Source: Saccharothrix deserti (lineage in GTDB: Bacteria > Actinomycetota > Actinomycetes > Mycobacteriales > Pseudonocardiaceae). From it: a stretch of 64,000 nucleotides of DNA. Shown here piece after piece: positions 8,461 through 17,773 of this stretch; position 1 is the stretch's first letter, and every line of letters starts with the position of its first letter. Location: the NCBI RefSeq assembly GCF_009769385.1, contig NZ_VKAB01000030.1:62001-126000 (forward strand), given 5' to 3'. The position numbers and the translations under genes were made by a program. The notes under the pieces were generated by a model, which had not been told where the DNA came from, searched no databases, and saw only the letters and a list, made by a program, of their open reading frames with translations.

Positions 8461-9688
8461 CGTGCTCTACCTGCTCAGCGCCGGCGGCGTGCTGGTGCTG
8501 CTCGCGCACAAGTACCGGGCGTTCCGGCAGGCACCGCCCGAACGGCGGGCCGCGGTGCTGCCGATCTGTCTCAACTGCGTGACGGCGGCACCGGCGTTCC
8601 TGTTCCTCGCGCCGGTCATCGGGGTCAACTCCGACCGGCTCACCGGGATACCGAACCTGTCCGTGATGCTGGTCTACAGCTTCGGTGTCGCCTTCGTCGC
8701 GGCGAACCAGGCCATGCTGTTGTACTGGCGTCACCCGCCCGCGCGGGCGTGGCGGACGACGCGGCGGGTGCTGATCGTCTGCGCGTTCGTCCTGGCGACG
8801 ATGATCGTGCTGTTCGTGCTGGGCGCGCCCGCCGAGGAGCACCACGGCGACTTCCCGGCGGCGTACGCGGACACGCCGTACCTCGCGGAACTGTTGGTGC
8901 TCTACCACTTCACGTTCCTCGTCGGGCTGCTCAACGTCGTCCGCCTGTGCTGGTCGTGGGCCGACGAGACGCCGGAGGACCAGCCGTGGTTGCGGCGCGG
9001 GCTGCGGCTCAACGCGGTCGGTGTCCTGGTGGGGTCCGCCTACGCCGCCATCGTGCTCATCGCCGTCGTGGGCAGTTGGTTCGGCGCGGAGCTGGGCTCG
9101 TGGAGCGTGGCCGCGCCGAAGACGCTGAACCTCGCGGTGCCGGTGGTCGTCGTCGGCGCGAGCATCGCGGCGTGGGGTCCGCGCCTGTCCCACCTGCGTG
9201 AACGGGTGGCACGGGTTCGGGACGCCATCCGGGACCACGTGCGGCTGCGTCCGCTGTGGCGGGCGCTGCGCGCGGTCGACCCGGCCATGCGGCACGCCCC
9301 CGGAACGCTGCGGGAGCGCTTCGACCCCGAGTACCGGCTGTTCTGGCGGGTCATCGAGATCAACGACTGGTTGCACCGACTGCGGCCGGGCCACGACCCG
9401 GCGGTCGAGCGCGCGGTCGAGCGACGTGCCGCGGAACCGGGCCTGGCCGAGGCGGAGATGTGGGCGGTCAAGGAGGCCGCGCAGATCAAGGCCGCCCTGC
9501 TGGCCCGTGCGCGGGGCGCCACGACGGCCGACACCACGCCGGCCGACCAGGACGGTCCCCTTCCGGCCAAGCACGCGTTCGCCAGTGAGCGCACCCGACT
9601 CGTGTTGGTGGCCAGGGCGTTCGTCGGCCCGGTGGTCGCCGAGGCCCTGTCCGGTGGCCGGCCGGCCACCACGGCGACTCGTCGGTAA
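8453..9688 (+). CDS. Multi-pass membrane protein of the MAB_1171c-like family
   Basis: The GTG start at 8453 lies inside the peptidase gene (eight-base overlap), indicating translational coupling. The 411-residue product has seven hydrophobic helices in its first 245 residues, then a soluble helical C-terminal domain of about 165 residues starting RERVARVRDAIRDHVRLRPLW and containing FRVIEINDW-like residues. This architecture, next to XRE and ImmA-type genes, matches the MAB_1171c family of putative transporters common in Streptomyces and relatives. Transport activity is not demonstrated for the family. The seven-helix sensor-like topology would also suit a signalling role. Confidence 0.72.
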   Translation: MDDVLYLLSAGGVLVLLAHKYRAFRQAPPERRAAVLPICLNCVTAAPAFLFLAPVIGVNSDRLTGIPNLSVMLVYSFGVAFVAANQAMLLYWRHPPARAWRTTRRVLIVCAFVLATMIVLFVLGAPAEEHHGDFPAAYADTPYLAELLVLYHFTFLVGLLNVVRLCWSWADETPEDQPWLRRGLRLNAVGVLVGSAYAAIVLIAVVGSWFGAELGSWSVAAPKTLNLAVPVVVVGASIAAWGPRLSHLRERVARVRDAIRDHVRLRPLWRALRAVDPAMRHAPGTLRERFDPEYRLFWRVIEINDWLHRLRPGHDPAVERAVERRAAEPGLAEAEMWAVKEAAQIKAALLARARGATTADTTPADQDGPLPAKHAFASERTRLVLVARAFVGPVVAEALSGGRPATTATRR

Positions 9689-9710
9689 TCAGGTAAGGGA
9701 GAGCACCCAC

Positions 9711-11099
9711 GTGCCGAGCACACGCGCACTGGTCCTGGGCGGCGGCCTGGCGGGGATGCTCGCGGCATCCGTCCTCGCGGAACACGTCGACCGCGTCACG
9801 ATCATCGACCGGGACCGCTTCACCGACGACGGCCACCGCGGAGGGGCGCCGCAGACCCGTCACACCCACGTGTTGATGGCCGGTGGGAGCCGTGCCCTGG
9901 ACGAGTTGCTGCCCGGCTTCACCGCGGGCCTGGTCGAGGCGGGTGCGCACCACATCGGGCTGCCGAACCGGCTGCTGGTGTTCACCCAGTCCGGCTGGCT
10001 GCCCCGGCTGGACGAGATGCAGTTCGTGATCGGGTGCAGTCGCGCCCTGCTCGACCGCGCGGTGGAACGACGGGTTCTCGCGATGGACCGGGTCGACCTG
10101 GTGGAAGCCGCCGACGTCGTCGGGCTGCTGGGCGACCGCACCAAGGTCACCGGAGCACGCGTGCGCGACCGCGACACCGGGACCGAGCGCGATATCGACG
10201 CGGATTTCGTGGTGGACGCGACCGGCCGCGGATCCAAGGCGGACCGCTGGCTCACCGCGCTCGGTCTACCTGCCGTGCGGGAGGACCGCGTCGACTCCGG
10301 CATGGTCTACGCGACGTGCGTGTACCGCGCTCCCGCCGGCGCGGAGGCGGGCTTCCCGGGCCTGAACATCGGCGCTGATCCCCGGTCGATGCGGTCCGGC
10401 CAGGGCGGTGTGCTGGTGCCGATCGAGGACGGCCGGTGGATCGTCAGCCTCGCCGGCACGCGCGGCGGTGAACCGGACGTCAGCCCGGAAGGCTTCCTCG
10501 CCTTCGCCCGCGGCCTGCGCCACCCCGCCATCGCGGACCTGATCAGCGCGGCGGAACCGCTCACCCGGCCGTTCGCGTTCCACGGCACGGTCAACCGCCG
10601 TCGCCGCTACGAACGCCTCTCCCCCTGGCCGAGCGGGTTCGTCGTGCTCGGCGACGCCGCGTGCGCCTTCAACCCGGTGTACGGGCACGGCATGACGGTC
10701 GTGGCCCGGCAGGCGATCGCGCTGCGCGACGGTCTGGCCCGACACGGACTCCACGGCCGCGCGGCCAAGCGCCTCCAACGGAGGTTCGCCGGCGTCATGA
10801 ACGACGCGTGGGACATGGCCGTCGGACAGGACCTGCGCTACCCCGCCACGATCGGCCCGAAGCCGGGCCGTGCCACCCACCTCCAGGAGCGCTACCTCGA
10901 CCGGCTCATCCTGGCGGCGACCGGCCGGGCCACCGTCACCAGGGCGCAGATCGACGCGTACACCCTGTCCGCGCCCATGCGACGGCTGCTGTCACCCCGG
11001 GTCGTGCTCGGCGTCCTGCGCGGTCCGGGCCGTCCGCCGCTGACCGACCCGCCGTTCACTGAAGCCGAGTCGCGGGTGCACGGAGCCGACCGGACTTGA
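9711..11099 (+). CDS. FAD-dependent monooxygenase/oxidoreductase
   Basis: GTG 9711 is chosen because GTAAGGGAGAG precedes it and the Rossmann motif starts right after it; the long in-frame extension to 9198 overlaps the membrane-protein gene. The 462-residue protein has GGGLAGMLAA (dinucleotide-binding) at residues about 9-18, the acidic end of strand two in IIDRDRF, and GDAACAFNPVYGHGM, the second FAD motif of the PHBH/squalene-epoxidase superfamily. It is cytoplasmic, of normal length, and predicted to use NAD(P)H and O2. Context does not reveal a substrate. Its last 44 bases overlap, in antisense, the 3' end of the next gene. Confidence 0.83.
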   Translation: MPSTRALVLGGGLAGMLAASVLAEHVDRVTIIDRDRFTDDGHRGGAPQTRHTHVLMAGGSRALDELLPGFTAGLVEAGAHHIGLPNRLLVFTQSGWLPRLDEMQFVIGCSRALLDRAVERRVLAMDRVDLVEAADVVGLLGDRTKVTGARVRDRDTGTERDIDADFVVDATGRGSKADRWLTALGLPAVREDRVDSGMVYATCVYRAPAGAEAGFPGLNIGADPRSMRSGQGGVLVPIEDGRWIVSLAGTRGGEPDVSPEGFLAFARGLRHPAIADLISAAEPLTRPFAFHGTVNRRRRYERLSPWPSGFVVLGDAACAFNPVYGHGMTVVARQAIALRDGLARHGLHGRAAKRLQRRFAGVMNDAWDMAVGQDLRYPATIGPKPGRATHLQERYLDRLILAATGRATVTRAQIDAYTLSAPMRRLLSPRVVLGVLRGPGRPPLTDPPFTEAESRVHGADRT

Positions 11100-14058
11100 C
11101 CCGTTCCGCCGTCTCGGCCGCCTCGGCGGCGCCGATGCGTTCGAAGATCTCCAGGGCCTGCCGGAAGCAGGACAGCGCGGTGTCGGGTTGGGACAGGGCC
11201 GTGGCGCAGTTGCCGAGACCGTCGAGTGCGCGGGCTTCCTCCAGCGGGACGTGGATCTCCCGGGCGATGCGCAGCGCGAGGTTGTACCGGTCCCACGCTT
11301 CGTGCGGCGTGCCGGTGGCGAGGAGGAGGTTTCCCTGCTGGTTCAGGGTCTCGGCCACCCCCGTGCGGTGGCCGATGGTCTGGTAGATGTCCAGGGCCTG
11401 GCGGTGGGCTTCGGCGGCGGCCGGGTGGTCGCCCGCGACGCGATACGCCGCGCCCAACTCGTTGAGGCCGACGGCGTGGCCGAGTCGGTCGCCCCACGCG
11501 GCGCTGACGCGCAGTGCGGTGAGGTGTGTGCCGATCGCCTCGCCGGGGTCGCCGGTCAGCCTCAACACCGTGCCCAGGTGGTTGAGGGCGAACGCCTCGT
11601 TGAAGCTGTCGCTGAGCTCGTGGAAGTCGGCGGCGGCTCGGGACAGCAGTTCCAGTGCCGCCGCGTGGTTCCCGGTCGCCCGCCGCACCAGCCCCAGTTC
11701 GACGCGCGCATCAGCCTGTCCGCGGCGGTGGCCGAGGGTTTCGTAGATGTCCAGGGCCCGGGTGTGCGCCGTGGCCGCGGCGGCGAGGTCGCCCTGTGCC
11801 TGCCGCACGATGCCGAGTTCGTTCAACGCGTTGGCCTCGTGCTCACGGCTGCCTTCGGCACGGGCCAGCTCCAGTGCCTGCGTGTGCGCTTCGGCCGCTC
11901 CGGTGTAGTCGTCCAGTTGCCGCCGTGCGGCCCCCACCCCGATCAGGGCGAGGATCTGCCCCTGCGGCCGGCCCAGTTCACGGTGCGCGTGCAGGCCTTG
12001 CGTCAGCGTGTCGATCGCACCGCGGTAGTTCCCGGTCCGCGCCCGGTAATGTCCCAAGTGGACCAGACTGGTCGCCTCACGGGCGGTGTCGCCGATGTGG
12101 CGTGCCGCGGCGACGGCGACCTCCTGGACCAGTGCGGCCTTGTCCCACGGGCCGTTCGTGTCGAGGATGGTGGTCATGGCCTCCGCCAGGTCCACGACGT
12201 GGCGGTGCTCGGCGCGGTTCGCCGCGTCCAGCAGGCAGGCGATCAGGTTCGAGCGTTCGGCCCGGATCCACGCCCACGCCTCGGTCGCCGTGGTCAGGTG
12301 CGACTCGCCCGTGCCGAGTGGTCGGTGCGGTGGGATCAGCAGGTAGGACACGGCGTCATCGCTGATCAGGTCGTCGGCCGCGGCGGCGGTCCGCCGGTAG
12401 TAGGAGAAGAGCCGGTCCAGGACTTGACGGTGCTCGGCAGCTCCGTCGCCGCCGCCGACGGCACGCGAGTATTCGCGGACCAGGTCGTGCATCCGGTAGC
12501 GGTCGCGGGACGGCTCGTCGAGCAGGTGGTCGTCGTACAGGCCGCGTAACAGCGCACGGGCGTCGGACAGCGGGATGTCGGCCAGCGCGGCGGCGCTGTG
12601 TGCGTCCAGGTCGACGCCGGGGTGCAGGCCGAGGCGGTGGAAGAGCAGCTGTCCGTCCGCCGAGAGGTTCCGGTAGGACAGGTCCAGCGCGGTGGCCACC
12701 GCGACGTTCTCGGCGCGGATCTCGCCGAGCCGGTCGCGTGCCGTGCGGACGTCGTCCACGAGGTCTTCGACCGTCCACGACGGGTGGTGCCGCAGCCGTC
12801 CGGCGAGCAGTGAGATCGCCAGCGGCAGGTGACCGCCCAGTCGCACCAGTTCACCGACCGGTCCCGCTCCGGCGGCCTCGCGACCCGACAGCCGGACGAA
12901 CAGCGCGGCGCCGTCGTGCGGCGGGAGGGTGCCCAACGTCAACGTCATGGCGTTGTCCAGCGAGGTCAACCGGCGGCGGCTGGTGATCAGCGTCAGGCAT
13001 CCCGCGGTGGGCGGGAGCAGGTGCTCCACCTGCTGAGGGCCCGCCGCGTCGTCCAGGACGAGCAGCACTCGCCGGCCGGACAGGTGGTCGCGCCACAGCG
13101 CCGCCCGGTCGTCCAGGCTGGTCGGCATGTGCTTGGCGTCGAAACCGACCCCGCTCAGCAGGGACGCGAGCGCTTCGGACGGATCCAGCGGGTTCCGGCC
13201 GTCGCTGTGTGCGTGCAGCCGCAGGAACAGCTGGCCGTCCGGGAAGCGGTCGGCCATCCGGTGGGCGGCGTGGACGGCGAGGGCTGTCTTGCCAACGCCG
13301 GCCATGCCGTCGATCGCGACCACCGCCGACTGGTCACGGGCTTCGGCGGCGGCCAGCAGTCGCGCGACCTCGTCCGTTCGGCCGGTGAACGCGTTCGTGT
13401 CGCGTGGCAGCGTCCGCCGCACTCCGGGCCGGGGTGCGGCCGGTTCCGGCGGTGCGGTGCCCGTTTCCACGATGGGACGCGGGTCGTCGGGCAGGCCGAT
13501 CCAGCCGACCGCCACGGTCTCCTTCAGCTCGACCCGGACCGGGTGGAACGTGTCCGGACCGATCGCGCCGTGCCGGACCACCTCCTCGAAGAACCACGAC
13601 GAGACGATCACCGCGAGCACCCCGGAGGACGCGGCCAGCGCGGACTTCGACGGGGAGGAGTCGAGCAGCCGGAACGCGAGGTTGATCGCCGTCCCCGTCA
13701 CCCCGTGGTCGTCGTAGCGGATCTCGCCCGCGTGCAACGACATCCGCAGCCGAATCCGCTCCTCGGGCGCGTGGGTGCTGTTGTGCTCGCGCAGGGCGCG
13801 GACCAGCTCCCCCGGCAACTGCTCCACGAAACGCGCTTTCGGCACGTCCGGGGGCGCGAGGACGAACACGCCGTCACCACGGTCCTCGCGGTGGCAGCGG
13901 CGCCAGGGGATGTCCGCCTTGGCGAACGCCCGCCGCAACGCCCGGTACACACCCGCGCGCACGGCCACCTGGTGGCGGTCCGTCCGGTCCGGCGCGCCGA
14001 ACTTCTCGACGTCGACAACCAGGATCGTCCGGTGGACAGCGGATTCGATGCGCACCAT
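11056..14058 (-). CDS. STAND protein: cyclase-like domain, NB-ARC NTPase, TPR repeats
   Basis: ATG 14058 follows GAGGG; an extension to GTG 14148 is possible. The 1000-residue protein has three parts. Residues about 8-180 resemble a class III nucleotidyl cyclase: VVDVEKFG and RGDGVF carry the two metal-type aspartates. Residues about 220-520 are NB-ARC, with GMAGVGKT at 251-258, a VLLVLDDAAG Walker B and GHLPLAIS. About 600-970 hold tandem TPRs with ALNELGIV-like helices. Such proteins couple NTP-driven switching to an effector. It is the last of four co-oriented genes with the Trypco1/trypsin/TPR genes, 105 bp downstream of the TPR gene. A pathway regulator is an alternative, but no DNA-binding domain is seen. 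Confidence 0.82.
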   Translation of the reverse strand: MVRIESAVHRTILVVDVEKFGAPDRTDRHQVAVRAGVYRALRRAFAKADIPWRRCHREDRGDGVFVLAPPDVPKARFVEQLPGELVRALREHNSTHAPEERIRLRMSLHAGEIRYDDHGVTGTAINLAFRLLDSSPSKSALAASSGVLAVIVSSWFFEEVVRHGAIGPDTFHPVRVELKETVAVGWIGLPDDPRPIVETGTAPPEPAAPRPGVRRTLPRDTNAFTGRTDEVARLLAAAEARDQSAVVAIDGMAGVGKTALAVHAAHRMADRFPDGQLFLRLHAHSDGRNPLDPSEALASLLSGVGFDAKHMPTSLDDRAALWRDHLSGRRVLLVLDDAAGPQQVEHLLPPTAGCLTLITSRRRLTSLDNAMTLTLGTLPPHDGAALFVRLSGREAAGAGPVGELVRLGGHLPLAISLLAGRLRHHPSWTVEDLVDDVRTARDRLGEIRAENVAVATALDLSYRNLSADGQLLFHRLGLHPGVDLDAHSAAALADIPLSDARALLRGLYDDHLLDEPSRDRYRMHDLVREYSRAVGGGDGAAEHRQVLDRLFSYYRRTAAAADDLISDDAVSYLLIPPHRPLGTGESHLTTATEAWAWIRAERSNLIACLLDAANRAEHRHVVDLAEAMTTILDTNGPWDKAALVQEVAVAAARHIGDTAREATSLVHLGHYRARTGNYRGAIDTLTQGLHAHRELGRPQGQILALIGVGAARRQLDDYTGAAEAHTQALELARAEGSREHEANALNELGIVRQAQGDLAAAATAHTRALDIYETLGHRRGQADARVELGLVRRATGNHAAALELLSRAAADFHELSDSFNEAFALNHLGTVLRLTGDPGEAIGTHLTALRVSAAWGDRLGHAVGLNELGAAYRVAGDHPAAAEAHRQALDIYQTIGHRTGVAETLNQQGNLLLATGTPHEAWDRYNLALRIAREIHVPLEEARALDGLGNCATALSQPDTALSCFRQALEIFERIGAAEAAETAERVKSGRLRAPATRLQ

Positions 14059-14163
14059 CCGCGCTACCCTCGCCGACGGATCATTGTGGCTACGTCCGCG
14101 ACGATACCCGAACGTCGAGCGCACCTCCCGCACCGACAGCGGTGCCACGACGCGCAGCGGGCG

Positions 14164-16554
14164 CTACCCCGCCGACGAGGCCCCCGCGCCACCTCGGAGT
14201 TCGTCCAGCAGGCGCCGGCAGTGGTCGAGATCGGCCTGGTAGTCGCCCGGGTTCGCGATGGCGAGGACCTGCCAGAGCTCCACGGCCTCGGTGAGCACGG
14301 CGTACTGGTCGTCGGGCCGGTCGTTGGCCGCGAGGGTGCTCGCCAGGTTCTCCAGGGACAGCGCGAGGTCGGGCAGGTGACGTGCGCGGTCGCTCTCGAC
14401 CAGGCGGCGTTCCTGGGCGACCGCTTCCTGGGCGGCTTTCAGGGCGTCACGGGGGCGACCGGCGGCCGACAGGCAGGTGGAGAAGTGGTTGAGCGCTTCG
14501 GCCAGCTCGCTGCGGTACCGGTCGGAGTCGGGTGACACCAGGGGTCTGGTCAGCGCGACGGCCTCCTGGGAGGCGTCCACGGCCTCGCCGGTGCGCCCGT
14601 CGTCGGCCAGACCCGCCGAGAGGATCATCAGCGACCGGGCCAGTTCGGAGCGCTGCACCACGTCGTCGGGCGAGACCAGGGTGCGGCGCAGCGCGACGGC
14701 TTCCATGGTGACGGTGACCGCGTCGGCGGTGCGGCCGAGGTTGCGCAGGCAGACACCGAGGTTGTTGAGCGTGCGCGCCAGGTGCGGCAGGCAGCGGAGA
14801 GGGTCGCGGTGCAGCAGGGTCCGCCAGATCCTGATGGCCTCCTGGAAGTACGACACCGCCGATCGCTCGTCACCCACCGCCGACATGGTCACGCCGACGT
14901 TGTCCAGGGCCCAGGCGAGTTGGGGGCGGTACTTGTCCGGTTCGGCGTCGGCGAGCACTTGCCAGGCGTGACGCGCTCGGAGGGCGAATGAAAGCGCGGA
15001 GCGCGGATAGCCGGACTCCCACAACCGCTCGCTCCGCGTGCTCAACGCCCGCGCTTCATCCGCGGTGCCGTGACGAATCTCGGGCGTGTCCGCTGTCCCC
15101 GCGTGCCGCTCGATGAGTTCGGACACGTTGACGTCGTGTGAGACACCCAGGGGGCCGACCGGTTCGCGGTGTCCCGGTACGTCGACGGTGTCCCTCGGCT
15201 CTTCGCCCAACGTTGCCGCGGCCTCGTCGATCGGCAGGTAGTCGTCGTCGTAGTCCCAACGGGTGAGGGTCTTGCGCTTGGTCAGCACGGTCCCGCCGGC
15301 GCCGTCCTCGTCCTCCTCGTCGAACAACCACTCCTGGCAGACACGTCGTTCCTGCTCCAACACGACCGTGGCCGGGTGCCCCGCGCCCAGCACGGCCGTC
15401 GACCGGCTCATGGCCAGTTCCAGTCGTTCCAGTGCCTGGACGGCGTCGTCACGGGAACCGTCGAGCCTCGCCAGCTCGAACTCGGCGGACGCCAGGTTCG
15501 ACAGCGCGGTCAGCGACTGCAAGTGCAACTCCCCCAGGACCTGCGCCGAACGTTCCGAAGCGGTCGCGAGCATCGACAGGGCTCGGTGTGCGGCGTCAGG
15601 CGCGCGGGTCAACCGGGCCAACTCGAAGTGGGCCGAGGCCAGGTTCGACAGCGCGGTGAGGGATTGCGGGTGTTCCAGACCCAGGGCGGAGGTGGTGCGG
15701 GTGGTGGCATCGTCCAGGGCTGCGACCGCGGCCCGCACCTGGTCCGGGTCACGGCTGTCGCGGGCGATCTGGAACCGCGCGGAGGCGACGTCGACCAGCG
15801 CCACCAAGGTCCGCGGGTGGGTGGCGCCCAACTTCGCGGAACTGCGCAGCAGCCCGACTTCCAGCGCGTCGACGGCCTGCTCACCGCGACTGCGCGAGCG
15901 CACGGCGCGGGCCAGTTCGAACTCCGTGGCCATGGCCGCGGTGAACGCCCCGAGCGCCAGCGGGTGGTTCTGGCCGAGCCGGTCCACCAGGGCGGCGACG
16001 GCGGACCGTTGCGCGGCGGCGGCGTCTTCGAAGGCGGCACGGTCGGAGCCGACCCGTGCCAGCACCGCGCCCGCCGCCGCGATCAACGCCGCCGCGCTCT
16101 CGTCGTCCCGCCCCGGTCCCCTGGTCCAGCGGCGCACCCCGTCGAGGTCGCCGGTCACCGCGTTCAGCGCGGCGAGGTTCGCGACGATCGTGCCCCGCAG
16201 CGGTGAGCCGATGCGCCCGGCGTCGATGTGCGCGTCCTCCAGCGCCGATCTCGCGGCGGCGTAGTCACCGCGTTCGGCGGCCAGCACCGCACCCAGGTTC
16301 CGCAGCCGGAGCCCGTCCTCCGCATCGGCCTCCGCCGAGGCGGTGTCGAGCAGCCGGTCGGCGTACGCGTGCTGTCCCAGGCGGTTCAACGCCATAGCGC
16401 AACGTGACACGCGTGGGTACGACAGCCGCCGGGGTGCCCGGACGAGTTCCTCCAGCAACGGCCCCATGGTCGGTGACAGGTTCTGCTGGGCCCTCCGGTC
16501 CTGGCCGAGCAGGAAGTCGGCGATGTTCTGCACCACGGCCAGGAGATCGCTCAT
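14164..16554 (-). CDS. Large tetratricopeptide-repeat protein of a trypsin-associated system
   Basis: ATG 16554 overlaps the stop of the trypsin-like gene in an ATGA, so the two are translationally coupled; longer upstream frames are shadows. The 796-residue protein is almost entirely helical repeats. Two sets are visible: about residues 40-400, with repeated HPxxLxAL..LAxAxFELAR units, and about 500-780, with RPELAxSL.NLxxxL.xxGRxxDAV..xQEAV units. The central 405-470 region is acidic and probably disordered. No enzymatic domain was recognised. It most likely acts as a scaffold or sensor for the neighbouring peptidase, since TPR proteins are recurrent partners of trypsin-like effectors in actinobacterial conflict systems. 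Confidence 0.8.
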   Translation of the reverse strand: MSDLLAVVQNIADFLLGQDRRAQQNLSPTMGPLLEELVRAPRRLSYPRVSRCAMALNRLGQHAYADRLLDTASAEADAEDGLRLRNLGAVLAAERGDYAAARSALEDAHIDAGRIGSPLRGTIVANLAALNAVTGDLDGVRRWTRGPGRDDESAAALIAAAGAVLARVGSDRAAFEDAAAAQRSAVAALVDRLGQNHPLALGAFTAAMATEFELARAVRSRSRGEQAVDALEVGLLRSSAKLGATHPRTLVALVDVASARFQIARDSRDPDQVRAAVAALDDATTRTTSALGLEHPQSLTALSNLASAHFELARLTRAPDAAHRALSMLATASERSAQVLGELHLQSLTALSNLASAEFELARLDGSRDDAVQALERLELAMSRSTAVLGAGHPATVVLEQERRVCQEWLFDEEDEDGAGGTVLTKRKTLTRWDYDDDYLPIDEAAATLGEEPRDTVDVPGHREPVGPLGVSHDVNVSELIERHAGTADTPEIRHGTADEARALSTRSERLWESGYPRSALSFALRARHAWQVLADAEPDKYRPQLAWALDNVGVTMSAVGDERSAVSYFQEAIRIWRTLLHRDPLRCLPHLARTLNNLGVCLRNLGRTADAVTVTMEAVALRRTLVSPDDVVQRSELARSLMILSAGLADDGRTGEAVDASQEAVALTRPLVSPDSDRYRSELAEALNHFSTCLSAAGRPRDALKAAQEAVAQERRLVESDRARHLPDLALSLENLASTLAANDRPDDQYAVLTEAVELWQVLAIANPGDYQADLDHCRRLLDELRGGAGASSAG

Positions 16555-17324
16555 GCCAGCTTCCTCTTGATCGCGCCGTCCACCACGCTGCGCGCGATGT
16601 GCAGTCTGATGCTCGCCAACTGGTCGAGGTTGAGCATCGCCTCGCCCTGCCAGCCGTCGCTGCCCTCCATCAGCTGCCTGCCGAAGCTGATCAGCTCGTC
16701 GACGGAGTCCTTCTCGCGGAAGGCGTTGACCAGGTTGGCGCTCTGCAACTGGTCGAACCGGTCGATCACCTCGCCGACGGTCGCCGCGAACAGCACGTTC
16801 GAGGCCCGATCGGGTTCCTGGCGATCGGGGTACTGCTCCAGCAGCACGCCGATCAGCCGCTCGCCGTCGTGCACGATCCGCTCCACCGGCCCGCCGGAGT
16901 AGCCCGAGTAGTCGCCCAGCACCGTGTCGGTGCGCAGCTGCAACGCGGTCAACTCCGCGCCGCCCTCGCACGTGTAGGACGTCTCGGGTTCGACCACCTG
17001 TCCGCCCAATTGCGGATCCGTCGGGCGAGGTCTGCACGGGGCGCGCCACGGGTCGTCCACCGAAGACACGTCGGCGATCGGGGCGGGCACGGGCGAGCGG
17101 TCGTCCAGCATGATCAGCGTGAGGTCCGCGTCCGGCAACCTCGTCTGCACCCGTGCCGACCGGACGACCCCGTCACCGAACACCACGTGCACGTCGCGCT
17201 CGTCGGCCGGCAGGTCCCGCAGGCAGTGCTCCGCGGTGACGACGAACCGCCCGGTCAGCAGGAAACCCGCGCCGAGGTCGACGTCACCCCGGCGCAACAC
17301 CACCCAGTAGCCGTGGCCCGTCAC
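16551..17324 (-). CDS. Cytoplasmic trypsin-like serine peptidase of a Trypco system
   Basis: The GTG start at 17324 has GAGGTAGGG upstream. The protein has 257 residues. Residues 1-180 are a chymotrypsin-fold domain with all catalytic residues visible: TAEHC (His33), DADLTL (Asp67) and GYSGGP (Ser143). A helical tail of about 75 residues follows. There is no signal peptide, unlike digestive secreted trypsins, so it should act inside the cell. It is 12 bp downstream of a Trypco1-like gene and overlaps the TPR gene by four bases. This matches the trypsin-like effectors with small co-occurring domains described in comparative genomics of NTP-dependent conflict systems. The target is unknown. Confidence 0.82.
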   Translation of the reverse strand: MTGHGYWVVLRRGDVDLGAGFLLTGRFVVTAEHCLRDLPADERDVHVVFGDGVVRSARVQTRLPDADLTLIMLDDRSPVPAPIADVSSVDDPWRAPCRPRPTDPQLGGQVVEPETSYTCEGGAELTALQLRTDTVLGDYSGYSGGPVERIVHDGERLIGVLLEQYPDRQEPDRASNVLFAATVGEVIDRFDQLQSANLVNAFREKDSVDELISFGRQLMEGSDGWQGEAMLNLDQLASIRLHIARSVVDGAIKRKLA

Positions 17325-17336
17325 CCCTACCTCGAC

Positions 17337-17657
17337 TCAGACGCGTTCGACGGTCAGCGTCACCTCGAAAGTCGCCTCCGCGGAGGCCTTGCTCAGCACC
17401 ACACCCGCCTCGGCGGCCAACGTGATCCCGAACGTCGCCTCGACGCTCGACACCCGCCAGCCCTTCGAGTCCTCCCCGTCCGAGGCGCTCAACGACGAGC
17501 GCACCACCTCGACCGCGGCCCGGATGCCCTGCTCGATCTCCTGCCGCCGCTCGACCAGCGGCGAACTCGTCCGCCGCCTGCTCGCGATCTGCCTGCTGCC
17601 GGAGGCGTCCAACTCGACGGTCTCGACACGGATGGCCGTAGCCCAAGCGTCGTCCAT
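17337..17657 (-). CDS. Trypsin-co-occurring domain 1 (Trypco1)-like small protein
   Basis: ATG 17657 is used; an in-frame TTG at 17675 is possible. The 106-residue product starts with IRVETVEL, has a central amphipathic helix (EQGIRAAVEVVRSS) and ends in paired beta strands: VSSVEATFGITLAAEAG, then SAEATFEVTLTVE. This layout and the FGI-L-AEAGVV-K-EA-F-VTL pattern agree with Trypco1 (formerly a CU044_2847-type family), small proteins encoded beside trypsin-like peptidases. It is the first gene of the set and 12 bp before the peptidase. Its role may be as an adaptor or inhibitor; that is inference. It is divergent from the propeller gene at 17774. Confidence 0.72.
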   Translation of the reverse strand: MDDAWATAIRVETVELDASGSRQIASRRRTSSPLVERRQEIEQGIRAAVEVVRSSLSASDGEDSKGWRVSSVEATFGITLAAEAGVVLSKASAEATFEVTLTVERV

Positions 17658-17773
17658 AGCCAGGACATCGCGCAACGGCCGGACGCGTTAGCGGACGTCC
17701 AGGTCCTACCCTTGGAGCCAAGATCATCAACGGCGAGTCGTCGAGGAGCATGTTCGCGGTGGGAGAGCAGACT

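Noticed and set aside
9198..9710. N-terminal extension of the FAD monooxygenase
   Set aside because: The extension overlaps the membrane-protein gene out of frame and is Arg/Pro-rich; GTG 9711 has a Shine-Dalgarno site and the Rossmann motif follows at once.
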